Below, one piece after another: positions 51,563-59,659 of a stretch of DNA of 64,000 nt. Positions within the stretch are counted from its first letter, which is position 1; every line of letters begins with the position of its first letter. A program made the position numbers and the translations under genes. The DNA lies in assembly GCA_964635325.1 (NCBI GenBank), contig CAZWOL010000004.1, positions 11,157-75,156 on the forward strand, in the 5' to 3' direction. This DNA comes from BOG-1112 sp964635325 (GTDB lineage Bacteria > Bdellovibrionota_B > Oligoflexia > Oligoflexales > Bog-1112). The notes beneath the pieces are model-generated. The model was not told where the DNA came from. It made no database searches and was given only the letters and a program-made list of their open reading frames with translations.

Positions 51563-52367
51563 GGAAGAAGTATTGAAAACTTTTGCAAGCCAAGGTCGCT
51601 TTGCCAGTCGTTGGGGCTTTTACTGGCAAACTTGGACGGGACGTCTACTTGCTATTAACTTTGTCCTCTTTTTGCTGATCTCGTTCTCAAGTGGTAGTTT
51701 TTGGGCTCCAGGAGCAAGGGTTCTTTCGCTTTGGGGAGCTAAAGATCCTATTGCACTTGCCTACGGAGAATGGTGGCGTCTTCTAACTCCAATTTTTCTG
51801 CACTTTGGCATACTTCATTTCGTTATGAATGCTCTGGCACTCAAGGTTGTAGGCGCTCACATAGAACCCATATTGGGAGCCTTCTGGTTTCTTTTTATCT
51901 ATATTTGCTCCGGAGTTGCTGGCAATATTTTGAGTGCAATTTCAAACATCTCGATCGGTGCAGGAGCTTCTGGAGCAATTTTTGGACTGATTGGTGTTGG
52001 TGTTGTTTTCGAGCAAATTATTTTAAGGCGTCAGGGTCTAAAGGGGCTAGCATTAGGTCCTTTTGGTTGGACTGCAATTCTAAATATAGCGTTCGCTATT
52101 CTTTTTAATTTGGTTTCATCTTCATTCGAAGGATCCAAAGTTGGTATCGACAATGCTGCGCATATGGGTGGCTTTGGAGCAGGTATTGTTTTGAGCTTTG
52201 TTGTATTGCTTTTACGCAAAAATAGATTGATGGATCGCAGGCCCATCCTTGGATGGGGGCTTCTTGTTTTGTTTTGCGGGACGCTGGGTTGGAGTGCTTC
52301 TATACCTCTCCGACATTCGCGCATCTATGAGATTTATAGAATTTTAGAAGAGTTGAGGCATCATTAG
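51546..52367 (+). CDS. Rhomboid-family intramembrane serine protease
   Basis: A 273-residue membrane protease. The catalytic pair is visible: Ser142 in GAGASGAIFGLIG and His206 in NAAHMGGFGAG. Other family marks are EWWRLLTPIFLHFGILHFVM NALAL and at least six membrane helices. A soluble N-terminal stretch of about 25 residues precedes the first helix. It overlaps the upstream exported-protein gene by 17 bases and faces a hypothetical gene downstream. The substrate is not deducible from the sequence. Confidence 0.92.
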   Translation: MSRFSEEEVLKTFASQGRFASRWGFYWQTWTGRLLAINFVLFLLISFSSGSFWAPGARVLSLWGAKDPIALAYGEWWRLLTPIFLHFGILHFVMNALALKVVGAHIEPILGAFWFLFIYICSGVAGNILSAISNISIGAGASGAIFGLIGVGVVFEQIILRRQGLKGLALGPFGWTAILNIAFAILFNLVSSSFEGSKVGIDNAAHMGGFGAGIVLSFVVLLLRKNRLMDRRPILGWGLLVLFCGTLGWSASIPLRHSRIYEIYRILEELRHH

Positions 52368-52385
52368 TCATTGATGATTTGGATG

Positions 52386-52982
52386 TTATTTGTTTTTGAA
52401 GTCGATAGGAACAATTCCATGTTCTTTGAGCTTATTGAAAAGTCGATCTGATTTGTGCTGAAGCCAGCGTTCGTAAAGTGCAAGTATATCCCTGTCTTTG
52501 GGTATGCATAATTCATCACTAACGTATGCGAGTACTTCAACTATTTCAGAAAAATGGTCAGCAAGTCCCTCATATAGGGTAGAGGAATGCGAGTCTCGAT
52601 GCACCTGACGGGTAATAGAAGATACATTTGCGTAGGCATTGATTCCTAGAGTGATGAAGTAGTCCATACTAAAAGTTTTGCGATTGAAGTAGTCTTGGAA
52701 AAATCCGGAAACATATAGGCTGGTGTCACCAACGCTTTTGAGTATTTTAAGACTCTCTTCCGGCGGAACTTCCGTTGCCTTTTTGAATAGAATAGCAAGT
52801 GGTGTATGGAGCGGGTCATAATCTCCATCTGCCAAATTGAGTTTTTCTGGTTCGATATAGGCACATAATAGATTAACAAGATAAAATTCGATATCTTGGC
52901 TTAGCCTGAGTCGATTGTTTTCCATGACCGAAGTCACTTTTGCATGGAAAAATTCTTGGGGGGATGTAAGGTTAACAACCAT
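52386..52982 (-). CDS. Conserved-looking hypothetical protein
   Basis: A 198-residue cytoplasmic protein, predicted all-alpha: LTSPQEFFHAKVTSVMENNR, LSQDIEFYLVNLLCAYI, SMDYFITLGINAYANVSS and LADHFSEIVEVLAYVSDEL. AGGTGAG precedes the ATG. No motif for a known family can be seen. It is the mirror partner of the rhomboid gene (19 bases between stops) and is divergent from the coiled-coil gene at 53104. Confidence 0.75.
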   Translation of the reverse strand: MVVNLTSPQEFFHAKVTSVMENNRLRLSQDIEFYLVNLLCAYIEPEKLNLADGDYDPLHTPLAILFKKATEVPPEESLKILKSVGDTSLYVSGFFQDYFNRKTFSMDYFITLGINAYANVSSITRQVHRDSHSSTLYEGLADHFSEIVEVLAYVSDELCIPKDRDILALYERWLQHKSDRLFNKLKEHGIVPIDFKNK

Positions 52983-53103
52983 ATCTCACCTGTTGATTTG
53001 GGACATGTCGCTCCTTGCCAGGGGGCCTTAGGGCACCTCGGTTAAAACCGAGTAAGAATTTAGATGTTGATTGCAAGGTGTTGGATTTTAAGGAGAGAGA
53101 GAA

Positions 53104-53490
53104 ATGTTGCAAAAAGAGACCAACCCAAAGAGAGATGCGACTATGGATCGCAAGCAGGGTACCATAACAAATTTGGAAGATATTGTTCATTTGGCTAATC
53201 GTATTGGCTTGGAATACGCGTCTGCAAAAAAGGAATCGGACAGATTGGATCTCCTTAAAGCAAGCTATCGTGCGCGAGCTATGGAAAAGTATGACGATGG
53301 TACTAAGACCGAAGCTAAAATACGACGCCTTGCTGAAGTAGATGCTGAGTATGTCGAATTTCTCCAAAATTTAGCAGATGCCAAAGGTGAAACTGAAAAA
53401 CTTCGTATCCGCTATGAGTCCTATAAGAATCTATTTGAAGCTCGTCGTAGTCTCATGAGCTACAGAAAAGCTGAAATGAACCTCATCTAG
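53104..53490 (+). CDS. Small coiled-coil protein
   Basis: A 128-residue protein that is nearly all helical: an N-terminal polar stretch, then heptad-like segments (RLDLLKASYRARAMEKYDDG, IRRLAEVDAEYVEFLQNLAD, LRIRYESYKNLFEARRSLMS). It is highly charged with no Cys. AAGGAGAGAG precedes the ATG. The pattern of coil plus terminal YRKAEM resembles small phage or recombination accessory proteins, but I cannot support a family. Its TAG overlaps the stop of the facing response regulator through CTAG. Confidence 0.72.
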   Translation: MLQKETNPKRDATMDRKQGTITNLEDIVHLANRIGLEYASAKKESDRLDLLKASYRARAMEKYDDGTKTEAKIRRLAEVDAEYVEFLQNLADAKGETEKLRIRYESYKNLFEARRSLMSYRKAEMNLI

Positions 53491-54143
53491 GAAAAGATAT
53501 ATCCACCACCGTATATGCTCTCTATTCGAATAGGAGCGTCTACAAGTTTTTTTCGCAATCGCGAAATATGACAGTCAATAGTTCGAGGTGAAACTCGAAC
53601 ATTTTCCCATACTTTACTTAGAATGTCGTTTCGACTTAATGATATACCAGCGGACTGCATGAAGAATCGCAGGAGCTTGGCTTCTTTAAAAGATAATGGA
53701 ACCGGTTGGCTGCCTTGTGTGAGCCAACATTCTAAGGTTTCCATATTGAGGCGCAAACCATGATAGTGAACAGATTGATCTTCTTTTCTAAAGTCAAAGA
53801 GCTGTTCCAATAATATCAGTAAGTCCTCACCAGTGGGGTTTTGCAAAGTGTAGATTCGTTGTTGCAAAGATGCTTTAGCATCATTGCAAGGTCCTTCCTG
53901 AGAAGACAGAAATACGAAGAAACTTGTTGGAAATTGCTGCTGAGATCTAGTTAGGAAATTTTCTAGTTCATGATCATCAACAGAAGCGCTCATGCTGAGG
54001 ACGACATGAGGTGTGGGTGCTTTGATAAGGGCCTCTTGAAAGGAAGAGCGAACAATGATTCGGACAGCGAAATTCTTAGCCAAGCTATCGATCAACCTAA
54101 AATTTTCGTGCTCCGAACTTTCAACCAGCCAAAGAACACTCAA
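53487..54143 (-). CDS. OmpR-type DNA-binding protein with degenerate receiver
   Basis: The C-terminal 95 residues form an OmpR/PhoB winged helix: PLSFKEAKLLRFFMQSAG, ISLSRNDILSKVWENV, VSPRTIDCHISRLRKKL and IESIYGGGYIF. The N-terminal 115 residues follow a receiver-like strand-helix layout (VLWLVESSEHENFRLIDSLA), but where a phospho-Asp is expected the strand reads VVLSMSASVDD, and the expected Lys-Pro is absent (LQNPTGED). It is therefore probably not regulated by ordinary phosphorylation. Start TTG at 54143 has AGGG seven to eight bases upstream. No histidine kinase is adjacent. Confidence 0.88.
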   Translation of the reverse strand: MSVLWLVESSEHENFRLIDSLAKNFAVRIIVRSSFQEALIKAPTPHVVLSMSASVDDHELENFLTRSQQQFPTSFFVFLSSQEGPCNDAKASLQQRIYTLQNPTGEDLLILLEQLFDFRKEDQSVHYHGLRLNMETLECWLTQGSQPVPLSFKEAKLLRFFMQSAGISLSRNDILSKVWENVRVSPRTIDCHISRLRKKLVDAPIRIESIYGGGYIFS

Positions 54144-54242
54144 TGCAGTACCCTTTTTAAGTTATCCTTTCTCAAGAATAATTTGGGCTGCAATCACGCT
54201 CAATCGTCACAAATTACCCAGGAAAACAGTGCCGCATAAGCA

Positions 54243-55196
54243 TCATTTGGGAACTGTATAGGATGGAGACCAGTAGTGTTGGTCAGGCTCGTTTTCAGGA
54301 TCTAAGTGGATAATGACATCCGCATTAGGAAAAATTTTCTTAATCTCCATTTCAACTTTATCTCCAATCTTATGGGCTTCTTTCAAAGAGAGGAGTTCGA
54401 TTACTTTCATATGAAAATCGACAAAAAGGTAGGGGCCAAACTCACGTGACCTTAAAAGATGTATCCCTTTGATACGCTCATCTACCGACATGACAATGTT
54501 GACAATGACTTGTTGAAGTTCTTCAGGAGCTTCATTGTGTGCAATATCTTTGAATGCTTTCTTAAGAATCGGATAAGAAACGCGACCTAAAAGAAAAGCA
54601 GCAACGCAGCCTAGGAGTGGGTCCAGGAATTCCAATCCCGTAAAATAGATGAGAACAATTCCAAGGGCGCTTGCTCCATTTGCAAGGGCGTCTCCCGCAT
54701 AGTGCGCTTTGTCTGCTAGGATTACTAAAGAGCGTTCATTGCGAACTTTCATTTTTTTAATCTGGTGATTGATAAAAAACTGAATGCCAAGGCCACCCAA
54801 TGCTGAAAAAATCAAAGCGGCAACCGCAATTGGGAGTGTCTTGCGATCAAGAAAATTATTGGGATTGTTAAAAAATTTGCGAAAAGATTCCATAAAGATG
54901 TTTGCTGAAAAAAACAAAATCAGGAGACCTTGAATTAGAGCTCCAATAACTTCAAACCCACCATGGCCAAAAGGATGCTCTTTGTCTGCACGTTCAAGGG
55001 CTTTGCGATAAATATAATTGTTGATAAGTGAAGTGCATGTGTCCGTTACGGAATCAAAGAAACTCGCAAAGACAATGAGTGAACCTGTATACAGGAAGGC
55101 AATAAGTTTGATGATTGCAAGTCCTGCACTCATGCTGGCTGCAATAACTAGAGTGCGCCCAGCCTCTTTTTGGTGTTTCTCTTTTTTTATGATCAT
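54243..55196 (-). CDS. Cation diffusion facilitator (CDF) family transporter
   Basis: A 317-residue inner-membrane divalent-metal/proton antiporter. Six hydrophobic helices are visible, with metal-site motifs FFDSVTDTCTSL and ILADKAHYAGDALANG (the HxxxD site), and HPFGHGGFEVIGALIQG between helices, as in FieF/YiiP-type proteins. The C-terminal cytoplasmic domain is present (MKVIELLSLKEAHKIGDKVE and VIIHLDPE). Length is normal. Metal selectivity (Fe, Zn, Mn) cannot be told from this alone. Confidence 0.92.
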   Translation of the reverse strand: MIIKKEKHQKEAGRTLVIAASMSAGLAIIKLIAFLYTGSLIVFASFFDSVTDTCTSLINNYIYRKALERADKEHPFGHGGFEVIGALIQGLLILFFSANIFMESFRKFFNNPNNFLDRKTLPIAVAALIFSALGGLGIQFFINHQIKKMKVRNERSLVILADKAHYAGDALANGASALGIVLIYFTGLEFLDPLLGCVAAFLLGRVSYPILKKAFKDIAHNEAPEELQQVIVNIVMSVDERIKGIHLLRSREFGPYLFVDFHMKVIELLSLKEAHKIGDKVEMEIKKIFPNADVIIHLDPENEPDQHYWSPSYTVPK

Positions 55197-55206
55197 CTAA
55201 AATCTC

Positions 55207-56106
55207 TCATTTTAAAACGATTGCGTCCAACTGTGTGAATGCAAAATATAGAAGGCTAACACATGCATTAGCATTGAAAAAAACAGCATTCATTTTCGAT
55301 GCTATAATACTTGGGTTTGGGTTTCGAATTGTCCAATGTTCCCAAAAAAGTATACAACCAATAATAGCGGTTCCCAAAAAATAAAGATAACCACTCGTCC
55401 TTAAAATTCCGATACTTGTCAGTATTAAAACCATAAAGCAAAAACATATTCGACTGATTTGAAGTGAATTTTGAACCCCAAAGCGTGTTGGAACGCTCTT
55501 CAAAGCGTGTTTGTGATCAAACTGCCAATCTTGCAAAGCATAGAGTATATCAAAACCAGCAGTCCACATTGTGATTGCTAAACCTAAGAGGCAGACTTCA
55601 AGAGAGAGCTTGCCTGTCAAAGCAATACTTGTTGCAAGTGGACTCAGGCCCAAGCAACCACCTAAGTACCAATGAGTTAGCCACGATAAATGCTTCATCA
55701 AGGGATAGCAGCCTAGGATAACTAAGACAAGAGGACTTAATAAACCTGCGCTATTGTTGAGCTGAAAAGCGCAAAAAACAAAGAAAGCTCCAAAGAAAAG
55801 AGACCAACTGAGTCCTGCTTGAGCACTCAGCTTGCCATTAGGAATCATCCGTCTTTGGGTTCTCGGATTTATGGCGTCAACTTTGCGATCGAGGTAGCGA
55901 TTCATACCCATCGCAAAACTTCGTGCAGATACCATGCATAGAAGTATCCAGACCAGACTTTGGATGTGCCATTGAAACTGGATAAATACAAAAGTCGCGA
56001 ACACAAAAGGAAGTGCAAAAAGAGTGTGTGCCAATTTGATGTCGCTCGTAAAAGTCCTAAAACTGAGGAGGAAGGATGCTTTTGAGGTGATTTCCATAGT
56101 GCTCAC
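55207..56106 (-). CDS. mqnP: UbiA-family prenyltransferase, probably MqnP of the futalosine menaquinone pathway
   Basis: A 299-residue membrane prenyltransferase with eight or so helices. The first Asp-rich motif is MNRYLDRKVDAINPRTQRR (NxxxDxxxD) and the second is YALQDWQFDHKH. The cytoplasmic loop order fits UbiA family enzymes. The presence of mqnC 4 kb away favours the MqnP role (attaching the polyprenyl chain in the futalosine route) over UbiA for ubiquinone, but that is inference. Start GTG at 56106 or ATG at 56097. It is 10 bases downstream of nothing on its strand and is followed closely by the CDF gene. Confidence 0.85.
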   Translation of the reverse strand: MSTMEITSKASFLLSFRTFTSDIKLAHTLFALPFVFATFVFIQFQWHIQSLVWILLCMVSARSFAMGMNRYLDRKVDAINPRTQRRMIPNGKLSAQAGLSWSLFFGAFFVFCAFQLNNSAGLLSPLVLVILGCYPLMKHLSWLTHWYLGGCLGLSPLATSIALTGKLSLEVCLLGLAITMWTAGFDILYALQDWQFDHKHALKSVPTRFGVQNSLQISRICFCFMVLILTSIGILRTSGYLYFLGTAIIGCILFWEHWTIRNPNPSIIASKMNAVFFNANACVSLLYFAFTQLDAIVLK

Positions 56107-56208
56107 AGTCCCAATATAATTAGTTAAAATCTTTAGATAAAGAGCAGAAAGTTAAGTTTATCTCAAGGTCTTTTATTTAAAGAGTCAATATTATATGACG
56201 AAACAAAG

Positions 56209-56553
56209 GTGAAGTTTTTAAGAGTTTTTATGAATCACGCGCTCATTTTAATAGTTTTCTTAACTCAGCTTATTAGCTCTTGTGTGGGGCTATTGGGAAC
56301 CAAGAAAGTTACACAGGAGGGCCTGACTGTTCCTTTCGTGAAAAATTCACCCAATGAATGCTATTTCCTCGATGAATTTATGCCAACCCCAAATGCTTTA
56401 GTCTCAGGACGGTCTGGGTCTATGGCTCTACGCTACTATACCTTCAACTCAGCGTCCTACAAGGAGTGGAAAGATAAACAAATTGTCTTGGCTTTCTATT
56501 CCCTCGATGAGCGCTGCTGGTCCCTATTTGAAGAGTATTATGTTGCAGACTAG
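56209..56553 (+). CDS. Small lipoprotein of unknown function
   Basis: A 114-residue precursor from GTG 56209 (or ATG 56230, with AAGAG upstream). The signal peptide ends LISSC, an acceptable lipobox. The mature protein of about 90 residues has two further Cys and a beta-type pattern (SGRSGSMALRYYTFNSASYK, QIVLAFYSLDERCWSLFEEY). No family recognised. Its TAG shares CTAG with the facing meaB stop. Confidence 0.65.
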   Translation: MKFLRVFMNHALILIVFLTQLISSCVGLLGTKKVTQEGLTVPFVKNSPNECYFLDEFMPTPNALVSGRSGSMALRYYTFNSASYKEWKDKQIVLAFYSLDERCWSLFEEYYVAD

Positions 56554-57530
56554 TCTGTGCGAAGAATTTCCTTTAAGGTATTTTCAGCAGTTCTAAGCAT
56601 TTTTAGTGCATTTTTACCGACCGCTTGCGAGCGAAATGTAGAGATTTTTTTTGCAATGTGCAAGTCGCTTGCTATGATGGATTTGAATTGAGCAATTAGC
56701 TCCTCATCAAACCAGAAACTAGTTTGTGCTTCTCTTTTCTTCTCAAGATTACCAGTGGACTTTTGATCTTTGATGAAAGCAAGAATCTTGGTCCAAAGTT
56801 CGGAAAGACCTTGGCTTTCTCGTGCAGAGCAAAGAGCAATTTGCTTTCGATCGTTTCCATTGTTTAAGCTAGAGGAGCCTTCCATTATTTTCTTGAGTTG
56901 CAAAGCATCTTTTTTGAGATCCCCATCTGCCTTGTTAATTACAATAAAGTCAGCAAGCTCTAAAATGCCTTTTTTGAGTGCCTGCCATTCGTCTCCAGTT
57001 GCTGGCATTTGTAAAAGTAGAAAAACATCAACTAACGATGCAACATAAAATTCTGTTTGTCCAACGCCTACAGTTTCGACAAAAATATAGTCAAAATTTG
57101 CGGCATCTAACAAAAACAAAGTTTCTAACGTGCGACGAGAAAGACCTCCGTGAGCACCCTGTGTAGGCGAAGGGCGAATGAAAACATCCGGATGATTGCT
57201 AATGCTTGTCATACGGATGCGATCTGCAAGTATGCTTCCTCCTACGATTGGGGAGGTAGGATCGATCGATAGTACTGCAATGCGTTTTTTTTGCCCCAGA
57301 TTTAAGATGTGCTTGCCAAGCGCTTCTATGAAGGTGCTTTTGCCAACACCCGGAATGCCACTGATGCCGATACGTATAGCTTTGCGCTCTTGGTCTTCAC
57401 CGATTAGAGAGAGCAATTCTTGCGCTAGAATGCGATCTGTGGGCAATGTACTTTCAATGAGAGTAATGGCTCGTGCGAGTGAGCGCGAGTCTTGCTTTTG
57501 AATACCTTTGTAGAGGACTGCAGGAGTCAT
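56550..57530 (-). CDS. meaB: Methylmalonyl-CoA mutase-associated GTPase MeaB (ArgK-type)
   Basis: P-loop GTPase that gates and protects adenosylcobalamin loading of methylmalonyl-CoA mutase. The 326 residues contain Walker A RIGISGIPGVGKSTFIEALG (loop at 55-66), VLSIDPTSPIVGGSILADRI, VETVGVGQTEF, VINKADGDL, and a helical C-terminus. The ATG overlaps the mutase TGA by ATGA, so the genes are translationally coupled. The stop overlaps that of the facing small lipoprotein. Confidence 0.95.
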   Translation of the reverse strand: MTPAVLYKGIQKQDSRSLARAITLIESTLPTDRILAQELLSLIGEDQERKAIRIGISGIPGVGKSTFIEALGKHILNLGQKKRIAVLSIDPTSPIVGGSILADRIRMTSISNHPDVFIRPSPTQGAHGGLSRRTLETLFLLDAANFDYIFVETVGVGQTEFYVASLVDVFLLLQMPATGDEWQALKKGILELADFIVINKADGDLKKDALQLKKIMEGSSSLNNGNDRKQIALCSARESQGLSELWTKILAFIKDQKSTGNLEKKREAQTSFWFDEELIAQFKSIIASDLHIAKKISTFRSQAVGKNALKMLRTAENTLKEILRTD

Positions 57531-59659
57531 TTTGTTTCCGAAAGAAGTTCGAGTATGCGTAAGGCGCTGAGTGGAATTGAGCTGCCTGGACCAAAAATAG
57601 CTCCAACACCTTGTGCTAGTAAATACTCATGGTCCTGCTCGGGAATCACACCCCCGACAATAACCTTAATGTCCAAAGCGTTTTGTTTTTTCAGACACTC
57701 AATCAGTTGTGGAATGAGCGTTTTGTGCCCTCCGGCCTGTGATGAGACTCCGATAATGTGCACATCATTTTCTATAGCTTGCTTAGCGGCCTCTTCAGGG
57801 ATTTGAAAGAGAGGCCCAATGTCGACATCAAAACCGATATCTGCAAAACCTGAGGCAATAACTTTGGACCCACGATCGTGACCATCTTGCCCAAGTTTGA
57901 CGACCAATATTCGTGGGCGTCGACCGGTTTTTTTAGCGAATTCTTCGACTTTGCGTTGCGCTTGCTCAAATTGAGGATCTTTTTTCATATGCTGTCCATA
58001 AACGGTTCTGACACTAAAACTCTCGCTTTGGTGTCGACCAAAAACACTGGCTAAGGCTTCTGTTGCTTCGCCGACACTGGCTCGAGCACGCATGGCTTCG
58101 ATTGTCAGTTCTAGAAGATTTGCGTGAGAGTCGCTTGCGCCTTTCTTTAGACTAGCGAGAGCTTTTCTCACTTTCATCTCGTCTCGTGATTTTTTTAGCT
58201 TTTGCAAACTGGCAATTTGCAGCTTGAGAACTTCACTGTTGTCAACTTCAAGAATCTTAAAAGACTGACCTTCATCATGAGTTTGGTATTTGTTGACGCC
58301 GATCACACTTAGTTTGCCACTGTCGATGTTCGCTTGTTTTTTTGCAGAAGCCTCTTCAATGCGCATTTTTGGAATGCCTGCCAGCACAGCTTTGGTCATT
58401 CCTCCGTGTTCATCAACTTCTTTTATAAGTTCTTCTGCTCTTTGAATTAACTGCAGGGTGATGGATTCCATGAAGTAACTACCCCCAAACGGATCTACAG
58501 TACTAGTGAGGTCCGTTTCTTCCATCAATATAAGTTGTGTGTTGCGGGCAATGCGTGCCGAAAAATCTGTAGGTAAGGCAATCGCTTCATCCAAAGCGTT
58601 TGTATGAAGAGACTGAGTCCCTCCTAAGACCGCTGCCATAGCTTCGACTGTGGTGCGAACGACATTATTGTAGGGGTCTTGTGCAGTCAGTGAATATCCA
58701 GATGTTTGACAGTGCGTCCGTAGCATCGATGATTGAGGATTTTTAGGATGGAATGGTTGCAGATATTTATACCAAAGGGTTCGAGCCGCTCGAAGTTTTG
58801 CAATCTCCATGAAAAAATTCATCCCGATTGCAAAAAAGAAAGATAAGCGTGGCGCAAAATCATCGATGTTGAGCCCTTTTTCCAGAGCGAGTTTTACATA
58901 CTCGATACCATCAGCAATCGTGTAGGCTAGTTCGATAGCCGAATCAGCTCCAGCTTCTTGCATATGATAACCACTGATGCTGATGCTGTTAAATTTGGGC
59001 ATATGCTTAGCGGTGTATTGGATAATATCTGCAACGATTCGCATGGATGGAGCTGGAGGAAATATATAGGTATTGCGCACCATATATTCTTTGAGGATGT
59101 CATTTTGAATGGTGCCTGTTAGCTGTTTTTGCGAAACCCCCTGTTCTTCTGCTGCAACAATGAAGGATGCAAGAATAGGTAGAACAGCACCATTCATGGT
59201 CATCGATACACTCATCTCATCGAGAGGTATACCGTCAAAGAGAATCTTCATGTCTTCAACAGAGTCTATAGCGACTCCAGCTTTTCCTACATCTCCTTGA
59301 ACACGAGGATGATCGGAGTCATAGCCGCGATGCGTAGCTAAATCAAAAGCTACGCTCAACCCCTTTTGTCCAGCAGCTAAATTTTGTCGGTAGAAGCGAT
59401 TGGATTCTGCAGCTGTCGAAAAGCCTGCATACTGACGTATGGTCCACGGCCTATTGAAGTACATTGTTGCTCGTGGGCCCCGTGTGTAAGGCGCTAGGCC
59501 AGGGAAACTTTCTAGGTAGTTTAGGCTTTGGAGATCTTGTGACGTGTAGAGTGCTTTGACTGAGATTTCTTCGGGGCTTGGTCGTGAAAGAACCTGTGTA
59601 TCCGTGCTAGATAGTTCTTTGAGCGCAAGTTTTTCCCATTCTTTAGGCGTGGCTGTCAT
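57527..59659 (-). CDS. Methylmalonyl-CoA mutase, catalytic (large) subunit
   Basis: Adenosylcobalamin enzyme interconverting (R)-methylmalonyl-CoA and succinyl-CoA. The 710-residue protein has the TIM-barrel domain with TMYFNRPWTIRQYAGFSTA near the start, DLATHRGYDSDHPR and QTSGYSLTAQDPYNNVVRT, and the C-terminal cobalamin domain with LVVKLGQDGHDRGSKVIA (DxHxxG, around 587), VGVSSQAGGHK-type GVSSQAGGHKTLIP and VIVGGVIPEQD. No small subunit lies upstream, so it is the homodimeric or long form. It overlaps mqnC by 17 bases and meaB by 4. Confidence 0.95.
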   Translation of the reverse strand: MTATPKEWEKLALKELSSTDTQVLSRPSPEEISVKALYTSQDLQSLNYLESFPGLAPYTRGPRATMYFNRPWTIRQYAGFSTAAESNRFYRQNLAAGQKGLSVAFDLATHRGYDSDHPRVQGDVGKAGVAIDSVEDMKILFDGIPLDEMSVSMTMNGAVLPILASFIVAAEEQGVSQKQLTGTIQNDILKEYMVRNTYIFPPAPSMRIVADIIQYTAKHMPKFNSISISGYHMQEAGADSAIELAYTIADGIEYVKLALEKGLNIDDFAPRLSFFFAIGMNFFMEIAKLRAARTLWYKYLQPFHPKNPQSSMLRTHCQTSGYSLTAQDPYNNVVRTTVEAMAAVLGGTQSLHTNALDEAIALPTDFSARIARNTQLILMEETDLTSTVDPFGGSYFMESITLQLIQRAEELIKEVDEHGGMTKAVLAGIPKMRIEEASAKKQANIDSGKLSVIGVNKYQTHDEGQSFKILEVDNSEVLKLQIASLQKLKKSRDEMKVRKALASLKKGASDSHANLLELTIEAMRARASVGEATEALASVFGRHQSESFSVRTVYGQHMKKDPQFEQAQRKVEEFAKKTGRRPRILVVKLGQDGHDRGSKVIASGFADIGFDVDIGPLFQIPEEAAKQAIENDVHIIGVSSQAGGHKTLIPQLIECLKKQNALDIKVIVGGVIPEQDHEYLLAQGVGAIFGPGSSIPLSALRILELLSETK

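Noticed and set aside
53104..53490. Prophage remnant
   Set aside because: The small coiled-coil gene vaguely resembles phage accessory proteins, but no other phage gene, integrase or attachment repeat is near.
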